From assembly GCA_019456195.1 (NCBI GenBank), contig VRUK01000003.1:35164-99163 (forward strand): a DNA stretch of 64,000 nt, read 5' to 3'. Below the pieces are notes generated by a model. That model was given only the letters and a program-made list of their open reading frames with translations. It ran no database searches and was not told the origin of the DNA. The position numbers and the translations under genes were made by a program. Below are positions 10,296 through 19,501 of this stretch, in pieces (the stretch's first letter is position 1; each line of letters starts with the position of its first letter). This DNA comes from Planctomycetota bacterium. Its GTDB lineage: Bacteria; Planctomycetota; Phycisphaerae; Sedimentisphaerales; Anaerobacaceae.

Positions 10296-11111
10296 ATGTT
10301 GTGGCCAAACATTACTGACAAATTCAAAACTGACGGATTAGAAGTGAAAAATAAAAATTCGAAAATTGAAAATTCATTCTTCAAAGTGGTATTGCTGTCG
10401 GGAAAGAATCCAAAATCAAATCACACCGCCTTTACCCTCGTTGAATTGCTCGTTGTCATAGCAATCATTGCCCTTTTGCTTTCCATTCTAATGCCTTCGC
10501 TTAGAAAAGCCAAATCTATGGCCGCACGTCTTACCTGCGCCCACAACCTAAAGCAGATTAGCCTGGCCGTGGACTTCTACCTCAATGAAAATGATCATTT
10601 TTATCCCAGCGCGCAGGACCCTGTCTCGATTGAACCGCCCTACTGGCTGTGGATGGGTCGTGGCTGGCGGTTCCTTGTCGAGCCGTATATCGGCGTCAAA
10701 ATCGATCCGAATAATCCTTCAATTCTGTTCTGTTCGCAGGACAGAACTTCCAAACAAAAATTCGAGTCCACCAGTTACGCCTATTCGATGGCATTTTACC
10801 ATAGCCCTGAGCAGATTGACGATATGAACAGCCCTGCCGACACCTACGCAACTCCTGTGCCCTCGATACCCCAGCGAAACCTGGATGTATTAAATCCCGC
10901 CGGAAAAATTCTCATCGGCGAATGGCTCAGCAGTCATGCCCCCGTCGCTAACGACCCCGGATGGTGGACCTGGGAAGGAAGCAGGAATTTCCTTTTCGCA
11001 GACGGCCACATACGTTACCTCAAAGCAAAAAAAATCCGCCCCGCACAGGACGAGCTCCCCGACGCAAACCTAACAATCCACGGAATAAAAGGCACCGACT
11101 ACCCACCGTAA
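10296..11111 (+). CDS. Type II secretion/pilin-type prepilin (pseudopilin)
   Basis: Exported pilin-like protein. The prepilin peptidase and methylation signature HTAFTLVELLVVIAIIAL is followed by a 20-residue hydrophobic helix and then by a soluble domain. The soluble part ends with NFLFADGHIRYL, the FADGH element typical of planctomycete pseudopilins. The leader before the cleavage site is unusually long, so the start is uncertain: the frame is open from 10254 through the palindrome at 10259-10278. An ATG at 10296 and a GTG at 10344 are both possible; 10296 is used here. The role (pseudopilus subunit or surface protein) is inferred from the family only. Confidence 0.85.
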   Translation: MLWPNITDKFKTDGLEVKNKNSKIENSFFKVVLLSGKNPKSNHTAFTLVELLVVIAIIALLLSILMPSLRKAKSMAARLTCAHNLKQISLAVDFYLNENDHFYPSAQDPVSIEPPYWLWMGRGWRFLVEPYIGVKIDPNNPSILFCSQDRTSKQKFESTSYAYSMAFYHSPEQIDDMNSPADTYATPVPSIPQRNLDVLNPAGKILIGEWLSSHAPVANDPGWWTWEGSRNFLFADGHIRYLKAKKIRPAQDELPDANLTIHGIKGTDYPP

Positions 11112-11160
11112 TAGCATCTAAAACTGTAAATGCAACAGGTGACACCTATTTAAAACAATT

Positions 11161-11256
11161 GTCATTGCGAGCACCTCACCTGATTCTCAGGATGTATGCA
11201 AAAGAAAATATGCAAAGAATGTCATTGCGAAGGAGCGAAGCGACTGCGGCAATCTC
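11161..11256 (+). repeat. Two GTCATTGCGA-type repeat units
   Basis: GTCATTGCGA occurs at 11161 and again at 11221, exactly 60 bp apart. The second copy continues as AGGAGCGAAGCGACTGCGGCAATCTC, the form of a short interspersed element common in many bacterial genomes (TCATTGCGAG...AAGCAATCTC). The first copy is degenerate. They lie in the 180-bp convergent gap between the pseudopilin gene and dapB. Confidence 0.7.
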
Positions 11257-11292
11257 AAACCTAACTCAAAACTCAAAACTAAACACTCAATT

Positions 11293-12084
11293 CTAAATTC
11301 CCAAAACATCACCCATTGAATACAGCCCCGGCTCTTTCCCCACAAGCCATTTCGCCGCCCGCAGCGCCCCTCTCACAAAAGTATCTCTACTGTTGGCCGT
11401 ATGATTGACGGTAACCGTCTCGCCCAACGTCCCGAATATTACAGAGTGATCGCCGATGATGTCACCTGCCCGCACCGCGTGCATACCGATAGTGCCCTTT
11501 TGCCGAAGGCTCTCTCCGCTTCTGCCGTGGGTTAGTGTTGTCTCGATGTCCCTTCCTGTCGCCTCGCAGATATTCTCAGCCAGCGTAAGAGCACTGCCGC
11601 TCGGCGCGTCTTTCTTAAAGCGATGATGCTGCTCTGTTATCTCTATATCATATTCATCGCCGAGCATCGTTGCGACCTTCCCGACAAGATTGAAAAGAAC
11701 ATTCATTCCAACACTCATATTGGTGCCGTATATAATAGGAATTGTTTTAGATGCCGCTGTAAACTTCTCCCGCTGCGAACTGCTCAGCCCCGTAGTCCCC
11801 GATACCAAAGCCAATTTATTCTCAAGGCAGTAATCCAGCGTCTCATCCGCTGCTTCAGCTAACGAAAAATCAATAGCCACCTCACTACCAGTTGGAAAAG
11901 TATCAGTCAGCTTAATATCAATAGCCCCCGCCCCAGCCAGAATACCCGCATCTTTACCTACATCCGGATGACCCTGTCTTTCCACCGCCCCGGCTATATC
12001 AAACTGACCCGACTCGACCGCTAAAGCAACAATCCGCCTGCCCATCCTACCGGCCGCACCCACAACCACAAGCTTAGTCTTCAT
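11293..12084 (-). CDS. dapB: 4-hydroxy-tetrahydrodipicolinate reductase
   Basis: NAD(P)H-dependent reductase of lysine and meso-diaminopimelate synthesis. The Rossmann motif GAAGRMGRRI is near the N-terminus. VSGTTGLSSSQ and the substrate-binding EQHHRFKKDAPSGSALTLAE (with the HH-x-x-K-x-D-x-P-S-G-T/S signature) are all present. The 263-aa length is standard. A stand-alone gene on the - strand; no other dap genes are nearby. Confidence 0.97.
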   Translation of the reverse strand: MKTKLVVVGAAGRMGRRIVALAVESGQFDIAGAVERQGHPDVGKDAGILAGAGAIDIKLTDTFPTGSEVAIDFSLAEAADETLDYCLENKLALVSGTTGLSSSQREKFTAASKTIPIIYGTNMSVGMNVLFNLVGKVATMLGDEYDIEITEQHHRFKKDAPSGSALTLAENICEATGRDIETTLTHGRSGESLRQKGTIGMHAVRAGDIIGDHSVIFGTLGETVTVNHTANSRDTFVRGALRAAKWLVGKEPGLYSMGDVLGI

Positions 12085-12293
12085 TTCTAAAAACTCCTTA
12101 CAAATCCTGACTACAAAATATGATAAAAAATATACCCCCCGTTTTGTTTAATTACAAGCCTAAACCGTTATTCTGCTTACCCCGATCTGATTGGAATAAT
12201 TCCTGAGTATTGGTTTTATTGAAACCGCAGTTTATTGCCAATTGAAATAAAAAGATAGGAAGAAGGGATATCAGACATTCTTTAAGATTCACA

Positions 12294-12869
12294 CTAAAAG
12301 ATATTTCTTACGTTTGTAGCGAACGGCCTGAATCCTGATTGGCATCGGTTACACAAGATGTCTATATTAATCTTACTTGACACTCTTGCATACATTTCCC
12401 TCTGTGATATCTTGATTTGACTGTTTGCGAGCAGTTCTTCACATACTTGTTTTGGATTGCGTATAGTCTCTGGGTTGGCCTGTCTATCGATATTATAATC
12501 AAGAACTTCGGCCAATGCCTTCTCATCTGCCAGCATCCAGGCATCGAACATTCTTATCGCTACCCCCATCGCACGGGGAAATCGCGATAGTGAAGAATCC
12601 TGTGCTTCCTGAATCTGTTCAATCCTCTCCATTTCACCATCTTCGTCGATCAGCAGTATTAATGCATCTGCGCCTCTTTTCTCAGCTTCTTTTAGCCAAC
12701 GGAATGCCCTCTTAAAATAACCACTTCCTTTGCCATGAACGGCGTGAATATTCTTGTTAGATACTCGATCGAATTCGAAAACCGCATTATCTCCGCCGAG
12801 TCTTTTCAGAAGACTCTCCAGGACACCCGATAACTCATGTTTACCCTCCGCTACAACCAGGACCCTCAT
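12294..12869 (-). CDS. DUF4276-like TOPRIM-type protein, partner of the upstream ATPase
   Basis: A 191-aa cytosolic protein. It opens with the TOPRIM-like strand and acid MRVLVVAEGKHE (Glu8) and has a D-E-D group at about 75-77 in LLIDEDGEM, followed by RFPRAMGVAIRMFDAWMLAD, as in DUF4276 proteins. Its start overlaps the end of the ATPase gene by 4 nt (ATGA), so the two are translated together. ATPase plus TOPRIM-like pairs of this sort resemble split versions of OLD-family nucleases and two-gene defence modules. Nuclease activity here is inference. What else it could be: a regulatory partner without catalytic activity. Confidence 0.75.
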   Translation of the reverse strand: MRVLVVAEGKHELSGVLESLLKRLGGDNAVFEFDRVSNKNIHAVHGKGSGYFKRAFRWLKEAEKRGADALILLIDEDGEMERIEQIQEAQDSSLSRFPRAMGVAIRMFDAWMLADEKALAEVLDYNIDRQANPETIRNPKQVCEELLANSQIKISQREMYARVSSKINIDILCNRCQSGFRPFATNVRNIF

Positions 12870-14065
12870 TCTCTGGCCCTCTCTTTTTGATCTCCCGATT
12901 CGGCGATTTTCATATCACCTTCAGAAGTCCAAATTTCACCAAGAGTAAAGACATTAAGTTGTTGCATTACCGTAAGACTATCGGACAATCTGGTAGTCTT
13001 TATTTCGCCGGTTTCCATCTTAGTGCAGAGAGTAACTTCTTCGGGTTTGAACAAATCAAGTCCATAAGGCGAATGGGTCGTAAGGACTACCTGTGTGTGC
13101 GGCTGTTCATGTACTAAATTACGCAGAATTTCAAGGATATCACGTAACCGCTTCGGATGAATGCCATTCTCCGGTTCTTCAACAAGCAGTAACCTCGGCG
13201 GTTTCGGAAGGTAGAGGATTGACAGATAGGCTAAGACAAGGAGAGTACCATCGGACGCTTGAGAGGCTGGCACTAATTGGCCACTCCCTTTCAACTCGAA
13301 ATATAATCCCTTGCCATCCGTCTTATTTAACATTGTCACCTGTTCAGGATCATCGACAGGGGCACGATAAGCCTTTTCCGGTATGAGCTTAATTGATTTG
13401 ATATGAGGAAATACCTTTTTGAATCGTTCTTCAAGTTTAACGAATCGGTCTCGGTCGAAACTCCATATCTCATCTAAACATAAAGTTAAGCCGAAACCAT
13501 TAGGTTCCATCCTAAATCGACGCTTGGAGTCGGGCGCAACCGGCAACGCCAGAAATGAGGGATCAAAACGATAATAATGCACTCCACTTAGGAGTTCTTG
13601 AACACGTTTAAGTTCGTCACTATTAGGGTGAGACTTAGATGGTCTATCTAAATGGCGCTTTACAAAGGTACTGTTCGATTGATTGCCTAAGTCTATATGT
13701 CCTGCTTGATTGCCCAATTCGAGACGTTCCACTCCTATGACAAATTCCTTCATTATCACCGCTTGTCTATCACGCATTCCAAACTGAACACTTATTCCAT
13801 AACCAGTTATGGCATCATCATCAAAATCCACGTCGATTTCTACAGGTAAATCCGAATGTCCATTCCAGACGAGTTCTTTATCTTTCCATGAACCTAAAAA
13901 CGCTTGGGCTAGCCCGTGATCCACACTTCGACATAATGCAGCGAGCACATCGAGTACGCTTGTCTTGCCTGAATCATTTGGTCCAATCAAAACATGGATA
14001 GGTGTCAACTCTATCTCAATCTCTCGGAGCGCCTTAAAGTTCTTGACTCTTAATCTCTTAATCAT
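12866..14065 (-). CDS. AAA (ABC/SMC-like) ATPase, OLD-family type, of a two-gene module
   Basis: A 399-aa ATPase of the AAA_21/AAA_15 class. Walker A is GPNDSGKTS at about 28-36. An ABC signature-like stretch (LVPASQASDGTLLVLAY) comes next, then Walker B with catalytic Glu in LLLVEEPENGIHPKRL, and an H-loop in VVLTTHSPYGLDL. No TOPRIM domain is fused; instead a separate TOPRIM-like protein follows with a 4-nt overlap. Family knowledge links such pairs with phage defence (for example PARIS and AbiL-like systems), but the exact type is not assigned. The flanking DNA is AT-rich compared with dapB. Confidence 0.85.
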   Translation of the reverse strand: MIKRLRVKNFKALREIEIELTPIHVLIGPNDSGKTSVLDVLAALCRSVDHGLAQAFLGSWKDKELVWNGHSDLPVEIDVDFDDDAITGYGISVQFGMRDRQAVIMKEFVIGVERLELGNQAGHIDLGNQSNSTFVKRHLDRPSKSHPNSDELKRVQELLSGVHYYRFDPSFLALPVAPDSKRRFRMEPNGFGLTLCLDEIWSFDRDRFVKLEERFKKVFPHIKSIKLIPEKAYRAPVDDPEQVTMLNKTDGKGLYFELKGSGQLVPASQASDGTLLVLAYLSILYLPKPPRLLLVEEPENGIHPKRLRDILEILRNLVHEQPHTQVVLTTHSPYGLDLFKPEEVTLCTKMETGEIKTTRLSDSLTVMQQLNVFTLGEIWTSEGDMKIAESGDQKERARE

Positions 14066-14590
14066 CTCTTTTGCTCTTTGCGAAAAATATATGGATATTT
14101 ATACAAAATTTATCTTTTTGTGCCGCTACAATCTCAAGTTACATTTCTGTTTCAGTGCTGATTATCATTAATATTCCTGCTAATGTCAAACTTTATGACC
14201 TAAATTGTTTGGAATTCCGCAGTAAAACAGAAGGGGTAGTTTCTCCAGTCCATAGTGAATTAAAGGGTGAAAATAAGACATCCTCATAGCCGCCTATTTT
14301 TTGAGATCACCACACACAATGTTATTATCCCACATTCACCACCGTATCCACTCCTTCAACTCATCCATACCTCGAAAAATCTTGCAATTTTCAGTCAAAA
14401 ACGCTCACTCTCAAAAACAAAAATAAAATATTTCAAAATTTTTTATCTCCTTTTTCCACATCGAGTTACAAGAATACAGCATCGAAATTCGAGACTTTTT
14501 TCGACTCAAAAGTGCACACTCCTCTAATTATAGAGGCGCTCTTTTTCTGCCCTCACTAAATAGTCAATAATTAATATTAATTAGAAAGGC
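14066..14590. other. AT-rich intergenic region without a supported gene
   Basis: No convincing gene is seen. The open frames here are short, have low-complexity composition and lack ribosome binding sites. The stretch is visibly richer in A/T than the housekeeping genes and separates the ATPase module from the repeat block to its right. Confidence 0.6.
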
Positions 14591-14830
14591 ATGGCCATTT
14601 CGCACATAAACTTAGAGTTTATCCAAATGACCGTCTCGTTAAGAGGCCGAGCGAAAAGTTCGAGGCCAGGGCGGCAGGTCAAAAAGGCTCGCAAGCGTAG
14701 CCTAAGCTACTCTGAGAACGTTTTTGCACCGACAACGCAGGCATCGGGCTTTGCAGCTGGCCGCAATAGAGAGGGGTATTTGGATACACTCTACAACTGT
14801 AGAGATAGCTCTACAAATCAGACCCTTTTA

Positions 14831-15003
14831 TGCAAAACAAACCCAATTTCGGAAATGATAAAATGAACATAAACACTTTTATAACAATGAGATATGCAAA
14901 TTTGAACGCTTGGCGGGGGTGCAAAAACAAACCCAATTCAAAGCCAATAAAGCCAAAAACAAACCCAATTCAAACCCAATTAAAGCCAAAACAAACCCAA
15001 TTC
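14831..15003 (+). repeat. CAAACCCAATT repeat block (planctomycete-type dispersed element)
   Basis: The 11-mer CAAACCCAATT occurs five times between 14838 and 15002. The first two copies are separated by about 80 bp of unique-looking sequence; the last three are nearly in tandem, with the linker AAAGCCAAAA. Read in frame it would give repeated N-K-T-N-P-I/N-K-P-N words, which occur in many spurious planctomycete protein predictions, so it is probably a dispersed non-coding element (from memory, not checked). It ends 20 bp before the 3' end of the oxidoreductase gene. The preceding 240 bp (14591-14830) contain an open frame with no database-recognisable feature and may belong to the same element. 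Confidence 0.65.
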
Positions 15004-15022
15004 TAATTGGCATTTAATCTTA

Positions 15023-16318
15023 TCAAAGTCTCCACGGTGCGCGCAAAGCTCTCGCTCTCATCTTGTCCGCTTCCGGGTCATTCAAAAATCGTTCTTTTTC
15101 AGGGTCCCACTTCAGCGGCCGTTTCAGCCAGTACGCGATATTACCCAAATGACAGACCGTAATAGATCGACACCCAACCTCGGCGTCGCTGGCCGGCCTT
15201 TTGCGCGTTTTAATGCACTGCAGAAAATTATCCGGATGATTTATACTTTCGTACAGATGTATTTCATCCCGGCCGATTTGTTGTCTGAGAAGACTCTCCG
15301 GCTTCGTTATCAAATGGTCCCGGCTGACCTCAATCATCCCCTTGGTCCCCGTAAACAAAACACCCGGCACGTTCTTGCTAATCGGGCCGCGTGTCATAAT
15401 TGTACCGTTGGCATATTTATAGGTGAGCACCTTGTAATCCTTGCCGTCCGGCGGAATAATCTCTACCGGCCCGCTTTCATCCATCCCCATCGCCCACTGA
15501 GCCGTATCGAACATATGAGCACCCCAGTTGGTCATCTCTCCGCCAGAATAATCTCGATAGCCCATCCATCCCCCAGGCGCAATCTTCGATGTGTAAGTCC
15601 TCCACGGTGTCGGCCCGAGCCACATATTCCAGTCAAGCCACTCCGGCTCCGGCTCACCCGGTGCATTACACGACCACGCAGGCGGCCCGCCGACATTGAC
15701 CGTTATCGATTTTATATCTCCGATATACCCGTTACGAACCAGCTCGCCAGCAACCCGAAATTCCCGCCACGAGCGCTGCTGAGTACCCGTCTGGAATATC
15801 CGCCCGTATCTTTTGACCGTATCGGCCATCTCTCTGGCCTGCCTGATAGTAAGCGACATCGGCTTCTCGCAGTAAACGTCCTTCCCCGCCTTGACCGCCG
15901 CGATGGATGTCAGAACGTGCCAGTGGTCCGGCGTAGCAACCAATACCGCGTCGATATCACTCCTCGCCGTAAGCTCCCTGAAATCATTATAACTCGCGCA
16001 GTTGTCGTTGCCGTAATGTTTATTGACAATACCGACGCCGCGATTGCGATTGTTGGCGTTAACATCACAGATAGCGACAAACTGCACCTCTGGCTTACTC
16101 AGGAAACCGCCGCCCTGCACCCATATTCCCCCGCCGACGTGCCGTGTCCCCTGTCCTCCGACACCGATAGCGCCCATCACAATCCTGTTACTCGGCGCAA
16201 CCGCCCCCGCATTGCCCATCGCCGAAGATGCTACCAAATAGGGAAAGCCGATCGCTGCTGCGGACGTTCCCGCTGCTTGCTTCAAAAATTGACGTCGATT
16301 AATTCCTCTTGCCTTCAT
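15023..16318 (-). CDS. Gfo/Idh/MocA-family oxidoreductase, Tat-exported
   Basis: NAD(P)-dependent sugar oxidoreductase family protein of 431 aa. The N-terminus has a Tat motif (INRRQFLKQAAG). The Rossmann motif is GAIGVGGQG, and the family signature CEKPMSLT is present together with ATPDHWHVLTSI. The C-terminal alpha/beta domain has NWGAHMFDTAQWAMG with the conserved His. It is exported, as are many planctomycete members of this family; the substrate is unknown. It is the last gene of a - strand cluster with a paralogue (46 bp upstream) and a DUF1080 protein, a combination suggesting processing of a shared sugar derivative. Confidence 0.93.
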   Translation of the reverse strand: MKARGINRRQFLKQAAGTSAAAIGFPYLVASSAMGNAGAVAPSNRIVMGAIGVGGQGTRHVGGGIWVQGGGFLSKPEVQFVAICDVNANNRNRGVGIVNKHYGNDNCASYNDFRELTARSDIDAVLVATPDHWHVLTSIAAVKAGKDVYCEKPMSLTIRQAREMADTVKRYGRIFQTGTQQRSWREFRVAGELVRNGYIGDIKSITVNVGGPPAWSCNAPGEPEPEWLDWNMWLGPTPWRTYTSKIAPGGWMGYRDYSGGEMTNWGAHMFDTAQWAMGMDESGPVEIIPPDGKDYKVLTYKYANGTIMTRGPISKNVPGVLFTGTKGMIEVSRDHLITKPESLLRQQIGRDEIHLYESINHPDNFLQCIKTRKRPASDAEVGCRSITVCHLGNIAYWLKRPLKWDPEKERFLNDPEADKMRARALRAPWRL

Positions 16319-16363
16319 AAAAAATGCTCCGTTTTTCTCTTACTATTAATCAATAATCATTTA

Positions 16364-17653
16364 TCAGAATTTCCACGGCGCCCGCATGGCCCGCGTAAGC
16401 ATATTGTTTGCCGCCGAATCATTAATAAAACGTTCGGCCTTCGGGTCCCATTTAAGTTTTCGCCCCAATTTCATCGCAATATTACCCAGGTGACAAACAC
16501 TGGCCGAACGGTGCCCGATCTCCGCCGTGCAAATTGTGTCCTTGCGGCTCTTAATGCAATCCAGGAAGTTCTGCTTGTGGTCTTTGCTCTCGTACAGGTG
16601 AATCTCATCCGGCCCGATTACGCTCGTCAGAAGCGACTTCGGCTCGGCGTTTATCTTGTTGCGTGTTACATCAACCCAGCCTTGTGTCCCTTCGAAACGT
16701 GTATGCCCGCTGCCGCTTTTAAGAAACAATTTTACGCCGTTAGCGTATGTGTACTCGATGTCCTCGTTCTGAGCGGTCGTAAACAATCCCGTCTTTGGAA
16801 AATCGCCGCGCCCGACAATCTCGACTGGCCCGGTATCGTCCGCTCCGTTGCCCCACTGTGCAATATCGAGATAATGAGCGCCCCAGTTGGTCATCTGGCC
16901 CTCGGAATAGTCCAGAATAAAACGGAACTGATAGTGACATCGCTGCGTCGTATAAGGCTCCCGCGGCGCAGGCCCAAGCCACATATCATAATCGAATCCT
17001 TCCGGCACCGGCTCGGCCTCCCACGTCGGCGGGCATTTACGATTATTACCGTGAATCCCGACCCTCATAGTATGCAGCTTGCCGATCCGGCCGTTGCGCA
17101 CCAGCTCGCACGCGAAACGAAACTCACTGCCCGAACGCTGCTGAGAGCCCGTCTGAAAAACACGCCCGTATCGCCTGGCCTCATCGGCAAGGACACGCCC
17201 TTCGCCTATGGTCAAAGTCAAAGGTTTCTCACAAAACACATCCTTACCACTCCGCACCGCCGCAATCGAAATCGGCACGTGCCAGTGGTCTGGCGCCGCG
17301 ACTGATACCGCGTCGATATCATCCCGGGCCAATACTTCACGAAAGTCTGTGTAAGAAAAGGCCGGAGCAAGACCAGCTATCTGACGTGCTCTTTCCCGGT
17401 GTCCGGCATCTGCATCGCACACCGCAACAACCTCGCAGCCCGATTTGCCTCTGAATCCCTTCATATTGCCCGTTCCCTGACCTCCCAGACCAATACAACC
17501 CATCGTGATGCGGTTGCTCGGCGCCCCTGCTCCGAACACGGAAGAAGGAACGATTACAGGCCACGCTATGGCCGCCCCCGCAGCAGCCGCTGAACTCTTC
17601 AAAAATTCCCTGCGGCTCACAGTTGCAGCCCGTTTGCTTCGTCTGCTGTTCAT
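16364..17653 (-). CDS. Gfo/Idh/MocA-family oxidoreductase, Tat-exported (paralogue)
   Basis: A paralogue of the preceding entry (429 aa) with the same plan: Tat signal (VSRREFLKSSAAA), Rossmann motif GCIGLGGQGTG, VAAPDHWHVPISI, FCEKPLTLT, and the His-containing NWGAHYLDIAQWG. The similar C-termini (MRAPWKF here, LRAPWRL in the neighbour) and gene order show a tandem duplication that has since diverged. The neighbouring DUF1080 protein starts 40 bp upstream, so all three are probably one operon. Confidence 0.93.
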   Translation of the reverse strand: MNSRRSKRAATVSRREFLKSSAAAAGAAIAWPVIVPSSVFGAGAPSNRITMGCIGLGGQGTGNMKGFRGKSGCEVVAVCDADAGHRERARQIAGLAPAFSYTDFREVLARDDIDAVSVAAPDHWHVPISIAAVRSGKDVFCEKPLTLTIGEGRVLADEARRYGRVFQTGSQQRSGSEFRFACELVRNGRIGKLHTMRVGIHGNNRKCPPTWEAEPVPEGFDYDMWLGPAPREPYTTQRCHYQFRFILDYSEGQMTNWGAHYLDIAQWGNGADDTGPVEIVGRGDFPKTGLFTTAQNEDIEYTYANGVKLFLKSGSGHTRFEGTQGWVDVTRNKINAEPKSLLTSVIGPDEIHLYESKDHKQNFLDCIKSRKDTICTAEIGHRSASVCHLGNIAMKLGRKLKWDPKAERFINDSAANNMLTRAMRAPWKF

Positions 17654-17691
17654 TGCGTCTTCCCTTTGAGCTTTGCCTGTTTCTCGGAAAA

Positions 17692-19014
17692 CTATTTAAG
17701 AGTTTTTATTCTCAAATTGCGAAATGCCAGCTTGTCGCCGTGCCCGCAAAAAGCGATAAAACCCTTCTTCCGTTTCAGACCCGGATGTTCGTTTCCATCC
17801 ATAGTCTTGGGCGTACTCGCTTCCTTGATGTTCGCATCGACAATCGTCGTGCCATTGAGCTTGATCGTTATCTGCTTGCCTTTGGCGATTACTTCCTCGT
17901 AATTCCAGTCGCCAACGGGCTTGAGATATCCGACCTTCGCCGGAACAACACCATAAATTGACCCATGAAACTGATAAGGCTTAAGGTTCTTATACTTAGC
18001 CGCCGTATTATCCAATATCTGCAGTTCCATCCCATGGTACGCCGCATTTTCCCCCAGCGGCGCGCGAATACCAAGCCCGTTATTCGCCCCTGGTGTAAGC
18101 TTAAACTCGAACCGCATTATGAAATTGCCGTACTCTTTCGCCGTATAAAGATTACCGCCGCCAAGCTCCGGCTCAACGGAAATCGTGCCGTCCTTAACCA
18201 CGTAACCTTTCGTATTACCCTGCCAGCCTGTCAGGTTCTCACCGTTAAACAGCGTCACAAAGCCGTCCGCCTCTTCCTGCTCGGTAAGTTCGTTCGTTAT
18301 CTCACGAATAAACACATTCCTGAAATAAAGTCGGCTGCCGTGCGATTGAAGCTCTATCTGCTCGCTCGGATAAATCGGCTTGTCCCGCTCCCAGTAATTG
18401 TCCATCACCACGTTATTCACCACCTTCACGCCGTTCAGATACACCGTCACCTTTTCTCCCCTCATAACAATCCTGAACGTGTTCCACTGGCCGACCGGCC
18501 TGTCCGCGACTCTATCCGGCTTGCTTGGGCCCTTTTTGTTATTATACAATCCGCCCGAACCGACCTGCGCGCCGACTCTTCTGAGCGATGTGTCCCATAT
18601 CTGTACCTGTGGTGATCCACGAAGATATATCCCGCTGTCGCCGCCCTTCTCTATCTTCCAATCGACTAACATCTCGAAATCGCTGTAGTCCCTTGCAGTA
18701 CAAAGGCTGTGTCCTTTCCCATCAAAGAAAAGCGCACCATCGACCACCTTCCAGTTTGCCCGCATTTCCTCATCCGCCTTGGCCTGTGCCTTTGCCAATT
18801 CTTCCCGGCTCATTTCACGCCGGCTTTTCGGACTGCCGACCAGCCCCTTCCAGCCCGTAAGGTCCTCGCCATTAAACAGAGCCACGAAACCCTTTGGCGG
18901 CTTGTTCAATTCACGCCCCTCTACGCTCGTTGCTCCGTACCCGAGGCAAACCAAAACAGTCAAAAGTAAAAGAGTACTTAACATTAGGTTTGATTTAGAC
19001 TTGCTTTTCATCAT
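17692..19014 (-). CDS. Exported protein with two DUF1080 (3-keto-disaccharide hydrolase) domains
   Basis: A signal peptide (MLSTLLLLTVLVCLGYG) is followed by two concanavalin-like DUF1080 domains, roughly residues 45-240 and 250-440. Each begins with a FVALFNGEDLTGWKG- or FVTLFNGENLTGWQG-type motif. DUF1080 members include 3-keto-glucoside hydrolases. Next to two Gfo/Idh oxidoreductases this suggests oxidation of a glycoside at C3 followed by cleavage (inference from family and context). The open frame extends 6 codons beyond the chosen start; GGAAAGGAAAG upstream favours the internal ATG pair at 19011-19014. Confidence 0.9.
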   Translation of the reverse strand: MMKSKSKSNLMLSTLLLLTVLVCLGYGATSVEGRELNKPPKGFVALFNGEDLTGWKGLVGSPKSRREMSREELAKAQAKADEEMRANWKVVDGALFFDGKGHSLCTARDYSDFEMLVDWKIEKGGDSGIYLRGSPQVQIWDTSLRRVGAQVGSGGLYNNKKGPSKPDRVADRPVGQWNTFRIVMRGEKVTVYLNGVKVVNNVVMDNYWERDKPIYPSEQIELQSHGSRLYFRNVFIREITNELTEQEEADGFVTLFNGENLTGWQGNTKGYVVKDGTISVEPELGGGNLYTAKEYGNFIMRFEFKLTPGANNGLGIRAPLGENAAYHGMELQILDNTAAKYKNLKPYQFHGSIYGVVPAKVGYLKPVGDWNYEEVIAKGKQITIKLNGTTIVDANIKEASTPKTMDGNEHPGLKRKKGFIAFCGHGDKLAFRNLRIKTLK

Positions 19015-19154
19015 TTTTGCTTTCCTTTCCATAATATGCTTATTCTTATTGATGTCATGAAATGAAAATTACCTTCCATCCTTCACTTCGCCCGAACTCT
19101 CCTCATAACTTCGATAGCACCAGGCGCTTGACCAAAATCGCGCTCGTAAAAAAG

Positions 19155-19229
19155 GGTGAAAGAGGGGACTCGAACCCCCGACCCCTGGATCCACAATCCA
19201 GTGCTCTAACCACCTGAGCTACTCTCACC
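19155..19229 (-). tRNA. tRNA-His (anticodon GTG)
   Basis: Cloverleaf on the - strand. The acceptor stem begins with the extra G(-1) typical of tRNA-His, opposed to C73, followed by G1-C72 and a G5-T68 wobble. The D-arm (TAGCTCAGG), the anticodon GTG within TGGATTGTGGATCCA and the T-arm GGGGGTTCGAGTCCCC are all visible. The CCA end is not encoded (one C then a T-run). The T-run directly after the gene can act as a terminator. Confidence 0.95.
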
Positions 19230-19501
19230 ATTACTCTTTCCCCCCCGCCCAAAAACCAATTATATCATCCTTGCCCTCTTACGTCAATGCCCGTCTTTGT
19301 CGGTTTTTCTCGCAAAATCTCTTGAAAAATTGCCCAATTTATGTCATAATACACCCAAAATGGAGTTTTAACGTGATACATCTAATAAAACCTGACCTGT
19401 AATCTCTTAAAGTTGCTATCACCCACGGCAGTTCTGAGCGAGGAGAAACCAAGTACGGCAATTTTGCTCTTTGCATTTTGATTTTTAATTTGTTTCTTAC
19501 C

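Noticed and set aside
14591..14866. 91-codon + strand ORF rich in Arg/Ser
   Set aside because: Overlaps the start of the CAAACCCAATT repeat block and reads like a dispersed element rather than a protein. It has no ribosome binding site.
15149..17305. 718-codon open frame on the + strand
   Set aside because: It lies wholly antisense to two clear Gfo/Idh oxidoreductase genes and to the gap between them, and its composition (Arg/His/Pro-rich) is that of a shadow frame. No start context or motif supports it.
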